Source: Sphingobium sp. YR768 | GTDB lineage: Bacteria > Pseudomonadota > Alphaproteobacteria > Sphingomonadales > Sphingomonadaceae | Assembly (NCBI RefSeq): GCF_900111125.1 | Contig: NZ_FOGE01000003.1 | Location: 372,001-436,000 of the forward strand | Direction: 5' to 3' | Length of the DNA stretch: 64,000 bases | In this document: in pieces, positions 25,174-33,805 of the stretch | How the letters are laid out: each line of letters begins with the position of its first letter | Numbering within the stretch: position 1 is the first letter of the stretch | Notes under the pieces: model-generated | Database searches by the model: none | What the model saw: only the letters and a program-made list of their open reading frames with translations | What the model was told of the DNA's origin: nothing | Translations under genes and position numbers: made by a program

Positions 25174-28020
25174 CTATTCCGCCGCTTCCAGTGGCGCAAT
25201 GCGGCGGCTGTTGCGAGCCTGCTCGGCATAATCCTGCTGCCAGTCGCTCGGCCCGTTGCTGGCCATCACCTGCACCGCAGTCACCTTATATTCCGGGCAA
25301 TTGGTGGCCCAGTCCGAATAGTCGGTGGTGATGACATTGGCCTGCGTCTCCGGGTGATGGAAGGTCGTATAGACCACGCCGGGCGCCACCCGTTCCGTGA
25401 TCAGCGCGCGCAACGTCGTCTCCCCTGCCCGGCTGCGCAGCGTCACCCAGTCGCCATCCTTCAGGCCGCGATTGTCCGCATCGCTGGGATGCATCTCCAG
25501 CCGGTCCTCCGGATGCCAGGCGGTGTTGGCCGTCCGCCGCGTCTGCGCGCCAACATTATAGTGGCTCAAAATGCGCCCGGTGGTCAGCAGCAGCGGGAAG
25601 CGCGGCCCGGTCTTCTCATCGGTCGGCACATAGTCGGTGACGACGAACTTGCCCTTCCCCCGCACGAAGCCGTCCCGGTGCATCGTCGGCGTGCCGTCCG
25701 GCGCAGCGTCATTGGCCGGCCATTGCAGCGATCCTTCCGCCTCCAGCCGATCATAGCTGACGCCCGCAAAGGTCGGGGTCAGCGCCGCAATCTCGTCCAT
25801 GATCTGCGAGGGGTGATCGTAGGTCCAGGCCAGCCCCATGGCGTTCGCCACCAGTTGCACGATCTCCCAGTCGGCATAACCGTTGAGCGGCGCCATCACC
25901 TTGCGCACCCGCTGGATGCGCCGTTCGGCATTGGTGAAGGTGCCGTCCTTCTCCAGGAAGGTCGATCCGGGCAGGAAGATATGGGCATAATTGGCGGTTT
26001 CATTGAGGAACAGATCCTGCACCACCACGCATTCCATCGCCGCCAGCCCCGCCGCGACATGATGGGTATTGGGGTCGGACTGGAGGATATCCTCACCCTG
26101 CACGAACAGCCCCTTGAACGTGCCGTCGGTCGCGGCGTCCAGCATATTGGGGATGCGCAGGCCCGGCTCGGCATCCAGCGCAACGCCCCATGTCCGTTCG
26201 AACAGGCTGCGCGTGGCATCATCCGACACATGGCGATAACCGCTAAACTCATGCGGGAAGCTGCCCATGTCGCAGGCGCCCTGCACATTATTCTGCCCCC
26301 GCAGCGGGTTCACGCCTACGCCCTCGCGCCCGACATTGCCCGTCGCCATGGCAAGATTGGCGATCGACATGACGGTCGATGACCCTTGCGAATGTTCGGT
26401 GACGCCCAGCCCATAATAGATCGCGCCATTGCCCCCGGTGGCATAGAGCCGCGCGGCCGCCCGCACATCATCCGCCTTCACGCCCGTCAGCGGCGCGATC
26501 GCCTCGGGCGAACGCGCCGCTTCCGATACGAACTCCGCCCAGTCCATGAACTCGTCCCAGTCGCACCGTTCGCGGATGAAGGCTTCGTCATACAGCTTCT
26601 CGGTCACGACCACATGGGCGATCGCGGTCAGCATCGCGACATTGGTGCCGGGCCGTAAGGGGAGATGATGTTCCGCCGCGATGTGCGGCGATTGCACCAG
26701 ATCGGTGCGGCGCGGATCGATGACGATCAGCTTCGCCCCCTGCCGCAGCCGTTTCTTCATGCGACTGGCGAACACCGGATGCCCATCGGTCGGATTGGCG
26801 CCGATGACGAGGATGACGTCCGCCTGCATCACGCTGTCGAAATCCTGCGTCCCCGCCGACGTGCCGAAAGTCTGGCTCAGGCCATAGCCGGTCGGCGAGT
26901 GGCAGACGCGCGCGCAGGTATCGACATTATTATTGCCGAACCCCTGCCGGATCAGCTTCTGGACGAGGAAGGTTTCCTCATTGGTGCAGCGGCTGGAGGT
27001 AATGCCACCGATCGAGCGGGTGCCATATTTCGCCTGTATCCGCCGGAACTCGCTGGCGGTATGGGCGATCGCCTCCTCCCACGACACTTCGCGCCAGGGC
27101 TGGTCCACCGATGCGCGGATCATGGGGTTCAGGATCCGGTCCTGATGCTGGGCATAGCCCCAGGCGAAGCGGCCCTTGACGCAGCTATGGCCGCGATTGG
27201 CCTTGCCGTCCTTCCACGGCACCATCCGCACCAGTTCCTCCCCCCGCATTTCCGCGCGGAAGGTGCAGCCGACCCCGCAATAGGCGCAGGTGGTGACGAC
27301 GGCCCGGTCCGGCGTGCCGCTTTCCACCACCTTCTTCTCGATGAGGGACGCGGTCGGGCAGGCCTGCACGCACGCCCCGCAGGACACGCATTCGGACCCC
27401 AGAAAATCCTCGCCCTGCGACGGCGAAACCTTGGATTCAAACCCCTTATTCTCGATCGTCAGCGCGAACGTGCCCTGCACTTCCTCGCACGCCCGCACGC
27501 AGCGCGAACAGACGATGCACTTGCTGGGATCGAAATCGAAATAGGGGTTCGACTGGTCCTTCGCCTGCCCCATATTGGTCGCGCCATCATAGCCATAGCG
27601 CACATCGCGCAGGCCCACCGCGCCCGCCTGATCCTGCAATTCGCAGTCGCCATTGGCGCCGCAGGTCAGGCAATCGAGTGGATGATCGGAAATATAGAGT
27701 TCCATCACCCCGCGCCGCAACTGCTTCAGCCGGTCGGTCTGGGTGCGCACCACCATGCCCTCGGCAACGGGCGTCGTGCAGGACGCGGGATAGCCGTTGC
27801 GCCCCTCCACCTCGACCAGACAAAGACGACAGGAACCGAAACTCTCGACATTGTCGGTTGCGCATAATTTGGGGATGGAGCCGCCCAGCAGAGACGCCGC
27901 GCGCATGATGCTGGTGCCTTCGGGCAAGGTCACGCTCTGCCCATCGATGGTCAGGGTGACGCTCTTGCCGGTCGCCAGCACGGGCGGCGTGCCATGGTCG
28001 GTTTCGCGGGAAAAGCTCAT
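25174..28020 (-). CDS. fdsA: NAD-dependent formate dehydrogenase alpha subunit
   Basis: FdsA oxidises formate to CO2 at a bis-MGD molybdenum centre. The 948-residue protein has a [2Fe-2S] ferredoxin domain (Cys-53, 64, 67, 81) and a His-Cys3 cluster (His-113, Cys-117, 120, 126). Two 4Fe-4S motifs (CIVCSRCVRAC and CVSCGACVQAC) and a further Cys motif (CAYCGVGC) come next, followed by the molybdopterin domain. The likely Mo ligand is the Cys in VDTCARVCHSPTG. The start overlaps the fdsB stop by four bases. The C-terminal MGD-binding part is complete. Confidence 0.96.
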   Translation of the reverse strand: MSFSRETDHGTPPVLATGKSVTLTIDGQSVTLPEGTSIMRAASLLGGSIPKLCATDNVESFGSCRLCLVEVEGRNGYPASCTTPVAEGMVVRTQTDRLKQLRRGVMELYISDHPLDCLTCGANGDCELQDQAGAVGLRDVRYGYDGATNMGQAKDQSNPYFDFDPSKCIVCSRCVRACEEVQGTFALTIENKGFESKVSPSQGEDFLGSECVSCGACVQACPTASLIEKKVVESGTPDRAVVTTCAYCGVGCTFRAEMRGEELVRMVPWKDGKANRGHSCVKGRFAWGYAQHQDRILNPMIRASVDQPWREVSWEEAIAHTASEFRRIQAKYGTRSIGGITSSRCTNEETFLVQKLIRQGFGNNNVDTCARVCHSPTGYGLSQTFGTSAGTQDFDSVMQADVILVIGANPTDGHPVFASRMKKRLRQGAKLIVIDPRRTDLVQSPHIAAEHHLPLRPGTNVAMLTAIAHVVVTEKLYDEAFIRERCDWDEFMDWAEFVSEAARSPEAIAPLTGVKADDVRAAARLYATGGNGAIYYGLGVTEHSQGSSTVMSIANLAMATGNVGREGVGVNPLRGQNNVQGACDMGSFPHEFSGYRHVSDDATRSLFERTWGVALDAEPGLRIPNMLDAATDGTFKGLFVQGEDILQSDPNTHHVAAGLAAMECVVVQDLFLNETANYAHIFLPGSTFLEKDGTFTNAERRIQRVRKVMAPLNGYADWEIVQLVANAMGLAWTYDHPSQIMDEIAALTPTFAGVSYDRLEAEGSLQWPANDAAPDGTPTMHRDGFVRGKGKFVVTDYVPTDEKTGPRFPLLLTTGRILSHYNVGAQTRRTANTAWHPEDRLEMHPSDADNRGLKDGDWVTLRSRAGETTLRALITERVAPGVVYTTFHHPETQANVITTDYSDWATNCPEYKVTAVQVMASNGPSDWQQDYAEQARNSRRIAPLEAAE

Positions 28021-29636
28021 TCCGCGGCCTCCTTTACGGGCGCAGATGCGCCGAAATCCTCGGGAAAATGGTCGAGCGCGCTCAGCACCGGATAGGGCGT
28101 GAAGCCCCCCAGCGCACAGAGCGAGCCATATTTCATCGTATCGGCCAGATCGCGCAGCAGATTGGTCTGCGCTTCGATCGAAACATCGATCCGATCCGGC
28201 GCGCGGGAATAGAGGGCCTTACCTAAATATCCCCCCTCCGTTCGTGCTGAGCTTGTCGAAGCACGCGCGCGCCCTTCGACAGGCTCAGGGCGAACGGGTG
28301 CTGTAATGTCCCTCTCCGCTATAATCCGATCCATGATCTCCACCCCGCGCGTCGATCCGATCCGGCACGGCGTGCATTTGCCGCAACTTTCCGCCGCACA
28401 GAATTCCATCGCGAAGCGCGCCATATGCGCCATGTCGACACTGTCGTCGAACACGGTAATCCCGGCATGACCAATCAGCCCGCCCGCCTGCGCGAACGCC
28501 TCATAGTCGAACGGCAGATGGAACATGCTCGGCGGGAAATAGGCGCCCAGCGGCCCGCCCACCTGCACCGCGCGCACCGGTCGCCCGCTCGCCGTACCGC
28601 CGCCAATCTCGTTCACCAGTTCGCCCAGCGTGATGCCGAAACCGATCTCGTACAGCCCGCCATGCCGCACATTGCCCGCCAGTTGCACCGGCATCGTCCC
28701 GCGCGACCGGCCGAAGCCCACCGCCGCATAAGCCTCCGCGCCTTCGCTCAAAATGAATGGCACGGCCGCCAGCGACAGCACATTGTTGATGACGGTCGGC
28801 CGGCCGAACAGCCCCTGCAAGGCCGGCAAAGGCGGCTTGGCCCGCACTTGCCCGCGCTTGCCCTCGATCGAATCGAGCAGCGCCGTCTCCTCGCCGCAGA
28901 CATAGGCGCCCGCGCCCTCGCGCACCTCCAGCACGAACGGCGCGACCAGATGCGCCGACGCCTCGATCGCCGCGCGCATCGTCGCGACGCAGAAGGGATA
29001 TTCGGACCGGATATAGATATAGCCATGGCCCGCGCCGACCGCATGGGCGGCGATCGCCATGCCTTCGATCAGGCAATAGGGATCGCCCTCCATCAGCATT
29101 CGGTCGGCAAAGGTGCCACTGTCGCCCTCGTCGGCGTTGCAGACGATGAACTTGTCGCCAGCGGGCGCATCCAGCACGGTCTGCCATTTGATCCCGGTGG
29201 GAAAGCCCGCCCCGCCGCGCCCGCGCAGGCCCGATGCCTTGACCGCATCGACCACCTGTTGCGGTGCCAGCGCCCGCGCCTTTTCCAGCCCCAGCCAGCC
29301 GCCATGCGCCGCATAATCATTCAGGTCGACCGGATCGATGATGCCGCAACGGGCAAAGGTGAACCGCTGCTGCCCCGCAAAGAAGGGCAGATCCTCGATC
29401 CGGCCCAGCCGGTTCGCATGGCTGCCATCCAGCACCGCCGCCACATCAGCCGGCCCGACCGGCCCGAAGCCGATCCGCCCTTCCTCCGTCTCCACCTCGA
29501 CCAGAGGCTCGATGTTGAACAGCCCGCGCGATCCGGTGCGCACCACCTGGCACCCGGCCGCGGCAAAGGCGCGCGCCACATCGTCCGCGCCCAGCGCCAC
29601 CGATGCCATGTCGCGGCTGACAAAGACCCGGCTCAT
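28017..29636 (-). CDS. fdsB: NAD-dependent formate dehydrogenase beta subunit
   Basis: FdsB is the NuoF-like subunit that passes electrons to NAD+ through FMN and a 4Fe-4S cluster. The 539-residue protein has an N-terminal thioredoxin-like part, GLRGRGGAGFPTGIKW (NAD/FMN binding), CNADEGDSGTFADR, EVREGAGAYVCGEETALLDSIEG and ESCGKCTPCRIG (cluster Cys). Near the C-terminus a palindromic repeat is inserted in frame (28238-28297), giving RPEPVEGRARASTSSARTE. This stretch is not expected in the family. Start and stop overlap the neighbours by four bases each. Confidence 0.94.
   Translation of the reverse strand: MSRVFVSRDMASVALGADDVARAFAAAGCQVVRTGSRGLFNIEPLVEVETEEGRIGFGPVGPADVAAVLDGSHANRLGRIEDLPFFAGQQRFTFARCGIIDPVDLNDYAAHGGWLGLEKARALAPQQVVDAVKASGLRGRGGAGFPTGIKWQTVLDAPAGDKFIVCNADEGDSGTFADRMLMEGDPYCLIEGMAIAAHAVGAGHGYIYIRSEYPFCVATMRAAIEASAHLVAPFVLEVREGAGAYVCGEETALLDSIEGKRGQVRAKPPLPALQGLFGRPTVINNVLSLAAVPFILSEGAEAYAAVGFGRSRGTMPVQLAGNVRHGGLYEIGFGITLGELVNEIGGGTASGRPVRAVQVGGPLGAYFPPSMFHLPFDYEAFAQAGGLIGHAGITVFDDSVDMAHMARFAMEFCAAESCGKCTPCRIGSTRGVEIMDRIIAERDITAPVRPEPVEGRARASTSSARTEGGYLGKALYSRAPDRIDVSIEAQTNLLRDLADTMKYGSLCALGGFTPYPVLSALDHFPEDFGASAPVKEAAE
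28238..28297. repeat. REP inserted in frame within fdsB
   Basis: A 60-base copy of the CCGTTCG...GCTTGTCGAAG palindrome family, exactly 20 codons long, lies between the 4Fe-4S motif and the C-terminal segment of FdsB. The reading frame stays open across it. Confidence 0.9.
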
Positions 29637-30085
29637 GCCGCCACCTCCAGCGCGATCCGCTCCAGCACCGCCGCGTCGATCCGCCCCACCGGCCGCCCGT
29701 CGACCAGCGCATTGGGGCCGATCGCACACAGGCCCAGACAATAGACCGGCTCCAGCGCCACCTGCCCGTCGGCCCGCACCTCGCCCATCGCCACGCCCAG
29801 CCGCTTGGCCGCCGCCGCCTCGATCGCCGCGCCGCCCCGCGCCTGACAACTTTCCGCACGGCACAGCTTCACCACATGACGCCCCGGCGCGGTGCGCCTG
29901 AAATCATGGTAGAAGGTGATGACGCCATGCACATCGGCCCGGCTGAGGTTCAGCGCCCGCGCGATCGCCGGGACCAGCGCATCGTCGATATAGCCTGCCT
30001 CTTCCAGCATCGCGTGGAGCAACGGCAACAGCCGGTCGCGCGTCGCGCCATGGCGCGCGGTCCACTCCGTGACAAAATCTTCCAT
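29633..30085 (-). CDS. fdsG: NAD-dependent formate dehydrogenase gamma subunit
   Basis: FdsG is the NuoE-like [2Fe-2S] subunit. The 150-residue protein starts MEDFVTEWTARHGATRDRLLPLLHAMLEEAGYI. The cluster ligands are visible in KLCRAESCQARGG (two Cys) and VYCLGLCAIGPN (two Cys). The order fdsG-fdsB-fdsA with 4-base overlaps is standard for fds operons. An ATAG-N7-CTAT palindrome lies about 97 bases upstream of the start. Confidence 0.94.
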   Translation of the reverse strand: MEDFVTEWTARHGATRDRLLPLLHAMLEEAGYIDDALVPAIARALNLSRADVHGVITFYHDFRRTAPGRHVVKLCRAESCQARGGAAIEAAAAKRLGVAMGEVRADGQVALEPVYCLGLCAIGPNALVDGRPVGRIDAAVLERIALEVAA

Positions 30086-30181
30086 CTCTACCCTGCCTTC
30101 TGGCCTGCCTTTTGCGGCTGATTTTGCGCATGATCCTGCGCGCGCGCCGGATCAGCGTCAAATCGAAGCCCGTAATGGCTG

Positions 30182-30196
30182 ATAGGAAAACTCTAT
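30182..30196. promoter_or_regulatory. ATAG-N7-CTAT operator-like site before fdsG
   Basis: ATAG (30182-30185), seven bases and CTAT (30193-30196) form a LysR-type palindrome. The surrounding bases extend it to TGATAG...CTATCA. It overlaps the lysR stop codon and sits about 97 bases upstream of fdsG. A second copy lies at 31132. Confidence 0.6.
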
Positions 30197-31098
30197 CAAG
30201 AGGTCCGAAAGCCCGGCGGCAGGCGCAGCGATCGCGCCACCGCCAGCACTGCCTGCGCCAACGGCCCCATCGGCGCGCTGTCCGACACGATCACCCCCAC
30301 GCGGCTGCCTTCCTCCGTGTCCGGCATGGCGTGTATCCGCGCCCAGTTCAGCCCATCGAGCAAGGTCGCATGGCTATCCGGGATGATCGAACAGAGCCGC
30401 CCCTGCTGCACCAGTCCCAGCAGCGCGACATAGCTATCCGCCGTCACCAGCGGCCGCAGCACCAGCCCGCGTTCGGCCAGTCGCGCGTCGAGAATCCGCC
30501 GGTTCTGCATCCCCTGATGCAGCAGGCACAGCGGCAGCCGCGCCAGAACGGCCCAGTCGATCACATCGGGAACCGCCACGCCCCCCAACGCACTGACCAG
30601 CATCGTCCGCTCGACATAGAGCGGCACCGACAGCGCATGGGCAGGCGGCTCGAAATCCAGATAGGTCAGCCCCGCATCCAGTTCGAACGCCGCCAGCTCC
30701 CGCTCGATCTGCCGCGATGTCAGCGCCCGTACCGAGATATTCAGCCCCGGATAGCGCGCCAGCATCGCTTCGGCCAGACAGCCGATCGCGGGCATCGCCG
30801 CCGGAATAGCCCCCAGCCGCAATTCTCCCTTCAACGGCCCCCGCGCCGTTTCCGCCGCCTGCCCCAGCGCTTCGGCCGCCGCTACCAGTTGCCGCGCCCA
30901 GGGCAGGATCGCCTCCCCCTCCGCCGTCAGCCCGGCATATTTGCGGTCGCGCCGGATCAGCCTTTTGCCCAGCTGCGCCTCCAGCGTGGCGATGCCAGCC
31001 GACAGCGTCGGTTGCGACACATTGCAATGCGCGGCGGCGCGCGCAAAATGGCCTTCGCGCTCCAGCGCCAGAAAATATTCGACAAGGCGGGTCTGCAT
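30196..31098 (-). CDS. LysR family transcriptional regulator
   Basis: This 300-residue regulator begins MQTRLVEYFLALEREGHFARAAAHCNVSQPTLSAGIATLEAQLGKRLIRR, a winged-helix DNA-binding domain with the canonical LysR recognition helix (residues about 18-45), followed by a two-lobe effector domain starting near residue 90 (GELRLGAIPAAMP). It is transcribed toward fdsG and divergent from mobA. LysR regulators of formate dehydrogenase operons are known in Cupriavidus (FdsR). Here the role is inferred from position and the shared palindromes. The effector is unknown. Confidence 0.9.
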   Translation of the reverse strand: MQTRLVEYFLALEREGHFARAAAHCNVSQPTLSAGIATLEAQLGKRLIRRDRKYAGLTAEGEAILPWARQLVAAAEALGQAAETARGPLKGELRLGAIPAAMPAIGCLAEAMLARYPGLNISVRALTSRQIERELAAFELDAGLTYLDFEPPAHALSVPLYVERTMLVSALGGVAVPDVIDWAVLARLPLCLLHQGMQNRRILDARLAERGLVLRPLVTADSYVALLGLVQQGRLCSIIPDSHATLLDGLNWARIHAMPDTEEGSRVGVIVSDSAPMGPLAQAVLAVARSLRLPPGFRTS

Positions 31099-31131
31099 GA
31101 CATCTGCTATAAGGCAGTTGGCATCCTCTTT

Positions 31132-31146
31132 ATAGAGGAGAGCTAT
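31132..31146. promoter_or_regulatory. ATAG-N7-CTAT operator-like site in lysR-mobA intergenic region
   Basis: ATAG (31132-31135), seven bases and CTAT (31143-31146) lie between the divergent starts of lysR (31098) and mobA (31160). Both this site and the one at 30182 continue CTATCAAG on the plus strand. CCTCTTTATAGAGG just upstream is a further imperfect palindrome. Confidence 0.6.
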
Positions 31147-31159
31147 CAAGGAGGCACAG

Positions 31160-31678
31160 ATGCGCAACGGACCGATATTGGGCGCGGTGCTCGCGGGTGG
31201 ACGCTCCAGCCGCTTTGGCAGCGACAAGGCGATGGCCCTGCTGAACGGCAAAACTTTGCTCGATCATGCCAGCGCCAGCCTCGCCCCCCATGTCGCCGAA
31301 CTGGTGATCTGCGGCCGGGCGGATGGCCTTGCCGACCGGCCTTATCCCGACATGGGACCATTGGGCGGCCTCAATGCAGCGCTGCACCATGCGCTCAGCC
31401 ATGGCTTTGTCGGCGTGCTGACCACCGGCTGCGACATGCCGCTCTATCCCGACATGCTGCCCGCCGCCCTGATCGGCGATCGACCCGCAATTCTGAAAGG
31501 CCAGCAACTGCTCGGCTGGTGGCCTGCAACTCTGGCGTTCGAACTGGACGCGCACCTGAATGAAGAAAATAGCCGGTCCATCTATGGCTGGCTGGACCGG
31601 ATCGGCGCGCGGACGGTGGACATGCCCGGCCTGATCCTGCCCAATATCAACCGGCCGGAAGATCTGGCGCGTCTGTGA
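31160..31678 (+). CDS. mobA: molybdenum cofactor guanylyltransferase
   Basis: MobA attaches GMP to molybdopterin to make the MGD cofactor that FdsA needs. The 172-residue protein has the nucleotide-binding LAGGRSSRFGSDKA motif (about residues 10-23), YPDMGPLGGLNAAL and TTGCDMPLYP. AAGGAGG precedes the ATG. Its end overlaps the convergent AI-2E-family gene by 32 bases. Placing it divergent from lysR, next to the fds operon, links cofactor synthesis to the enzyme. Confidence 0.94.
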   Translation: MRNGPILGAVLAGGRSSRFGSDKAMALLNGKTLLDHASASLAPHVAELVICGRADGLADRPYPDMGPLGGLNAALHHALSHGFVGVLTTGCDMPLYPDMLPAALIGDRPAILKGQQLLGWWPATLAFELDAHLNEENSRSIYGWLDRIGARTVDMPGLILPNINRPEDLARL

Positions 31679-32795
31679 CACCCACATCTGCGCGCCGCAT
31701 TTTGGTGAAGATATTCCAGGTCGCGATGAACAAAGCCGCGATCACCGGGCCGATGATGATGCCGTTGAAACCGAACAGCTCGATTCCGCCCAGCGTGGAG
31801 ATCAGCACCACATAGTCGGGGATGCGCGTGTCGCGGCCGACCAGTATCGGGCGCAGCACATTGTCGACCATGCCGATCACCAGCACGCCGCACGCCACCA
31901 ATATGATCGCTTTCCAGATCGCCCCGGTCGCGAACAGATAGATGGCGACCGGCACCCAGATCAGGCCCGTCCCCACCGCCGGCAGCAGGGAGAAAGCGCC
32001 CATCAGCACGCCCCACAGCAAGGCGCCCTGAATGCCCAGCCCCCAGAAGACCAGACCGCCGATCAGCCCCTGCACGATGGCGACGACGATGCTGCCCTTG
32101 ATCGTCGCGCGGATGACGATGACGAATTGCTCGATCAGCGCCTGCCGCTGGCCCGGCCGAAGCGGCGCGGCGGCGGCGATACGCTGCGACAGCGCCTCGC
32201 CATCGCGCAGCAGGAAATAGGTGAGGTAGAGCATCACGCCCAGCCCCACCATGAAGCTGAAAGCGCTCTGCCCGATCTGGAAAGCCTGCGCCGCCAGCGT
32301 GCGGAAACTGCTGGTCACGCCCTTCGTCACCAGTTCCTGCGCCGCATAGAAATTGCCTAAGCCCAGTCGCCGCAGATAGGGGCGCAGCCAGTCCGGCATG
32401 CTGGCGACCGTTTCGGAAAACAACCGGACGAAGTTGATCTCCCCCGACTGGATCTTGCCATAGAAATAGGCCGCTTCCTGCAACAGCGCGCCACCCAGCA
32501 CGAAGGCCGGGACGATCACCACCGCCAATATCAGGAACAGAGTGATCAGCGCCGCGCCGTTCCGGTGTCGGGGCATCGCCGACAATATCTGCCGGTTGAG
32601 CGGCGCGAACACGATCGCCGCGATCACACCCCACAGCACGGCCGCGAAGAACGGCTCGATGACCATGGCGAAGGCGATCGATACGACCAGCACGACGCCA
32701 AGAAAGAAGCCATCCTCGATTTTGGGCGAGACATTCAGCGGGGGCGGTGGGGTGTCCATATCCATGTCTTCGCAAAATTTAGGATCCAAATCCAT
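31647..32795 (-). CDS. AI-2E family transporter (UPF0118)
   Basis: This roughly 382-residue polytopic protein has about eight hydrophobic segments and the family C-terminal motif FGFNGIIIGPVIAALFIATW. Members export autoinducer-2, acids or act as Na+/H+ antiporters, so the substrate is open. The start is uncertain: ATG codons at 32795, 32765 and 32759. I prefer 32795 because GAGGA lies about ten bases upstream. It converges on mobA with an overlap of 32 bases. Confidence 0.85.
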   Translation of the reverse strand: MDLDPKFCEDMDMDTPPPPLNVSPKIEDGFFLGVVLVVSIAFAMVIEPFFAAVLWGVIAAIVFAPLNRQILSAMPRHRNGAALITLFLILAVVIVPAFVLGGALLQEAAYFYGKIQSGEINFVRLFSETVASMPDWLRPYLRRLGLGNFYAAQELVTKGVTSSFRTLAAQAFQIGQSAFSFMVGLGVMLYLTYFLLRDGEALSQRIAAAAPLRPGQRQALIEQFVIVIRATIKGSIVVAIVQGLIGGLVFWGLGIQGALLWGVLMGAFSLLPAVGTGLIWVPVAIYLFATGAIWKAIILVACGVLVIGMVDNVLRPILVGRDTRIPDYVVLISTLGGIELFGFNGIIIGPVIAALFIATWNIFTKMRRADVGVTDAPDLPAG

Positions 32796-32889
32796 CGCCG
32801 AACGATCCTCAACGGCTTTCCCCTGTCCTTTTCCCGATTCGCCCGGTAGAGAGGCCGCTTCCTTGCGCTCTTTGGGACCAGCAGACATA

Positions 32890-33690
32890 GTGGCACGCGA
32901 AATCACCGGATTTTCCAACCCGCTGGTGAAGCGCGTCCGATCGCTGCGGGAAAAGAAATATCGCAAGGCCGAAGGGCTGTTTCTCGCCGAAGGGCTGCGC
33001 ATCCTCACCGAAGCGCGCGAAGAGGGCGTCCTGCCCGAAATGCTGTTCCACGCCGGGTCGACGCATCCGCTGGCGCTGGACCTGATCGACGCGATCGAGG
33101 CCGATGGCGGCGACGTGATCGAAACCACCCCCGACATCCTGAGCAAGATCAGCGGCAAGGATAATGCGCAGGCGGTCGTCGGCGTCTATCGCGACCGGCT
33201 GACCCCGCTGGCCAAGCTCGACCGCAGCAAGGCCGATATCTGGATCGTAGCGCAATCGCTGCGCGATCCCGGCAATCTCGGCACGATCCTGCGCACCGGC
33301 GATGCCGTGGGCGCGGGCGGCCTGATCCTGATCGACGATTGCGTCGACCCCTTCTCGGTCGAATCGGTGCGCGCCTCCATGGGCGCGCTCTTCACCCAGT
33401 CGATCACGCAGGCGCGCTGGGGCGAATTCATGCACTGGCTGCGCGAAGGGCCGGGCGAACTGATCGGCACCAGCCTGAAAGCGACACAGGATTATCAGGA
33501 ACCGCGCTATGCCAGCCCCAGCTTCCTGCTGGTCGGCAATGAAGCGCAGGGCCTGCCCGAATCCTATGAAGCCGAATGCGACCAGCTGGTGAAGATGCCG
33601 ATGCTGGGCAAGGCCGACAGCCTGAACGCCGCGGTGGCGACCGCCGTCATGGCCTATGAATTGCTGAATCAGAAGCGGCGGCGCGGATAA
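32890..33690 (+). CDS. TrmH/SpoU family RNA methyltransferase
   Basis: This 266-residue SPOUT methyltransferase adds 2'-O-methyl groups to rRNA or tRNA. The N-terminal substrate domain starts VAREITGFSNPLVKRVRSLREKKYR, and the knotted catalytic domain has IWIVAQSLRDPGNLGTILRT, LLVGNEAQGLP and MPMLGKADSLNAAVATAVMAYEL, all hallmark motifs. I chose a GTG start at 32890, which gives the usual N-terminus. No in-frame ATG is nearby. Confidence 0.92.
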   Translation: MAREITGFSNPLVKRVRSLREKKYRKAEGLFLAEGLRILTEAREEGVLPEMLFHAGSTHPLALDLIDAIEADGGDVIETTPDILSKISGKDNAQAVVGVYRDRLTPLAKLDRSKADIWIVAQSLRDPGNLGTILRTGDAVGAGGLILIDDCVDPFSVESVRASMGALFTQSITQARWGEFMHWLREGPGELIGTSLKATQDYQEPRYASPSFLLVGNEAQGLPESYEAECDQLVKMPMLGKADSLNAAVATAVMAYELLNQKRRRG

Positions 33691-33696
33691 GATTGC

Positions 33697-33762
33697 GTTC
33701 CCCGGCGAAGGCCGGGGTCCAGTTCCACGCTTCGATCTGGACCCCGGCCTCCGCCGGGGAAC
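33697..33762. repeat. REP-like inverted repeat
   Basis: Near-perfect 26-base arms (33697-33722 and 33737-33762, core CCCCGGCGAAGGCCGGGG) are separated by 14 bases. The element lies between two genes on the plus strand. Confidence 0.9.
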
Positions 33763-33805
33763 CAGTCGGCGGAACAGAATGCGGGAAAGACGGGGGCAAG
33801 GCGAG

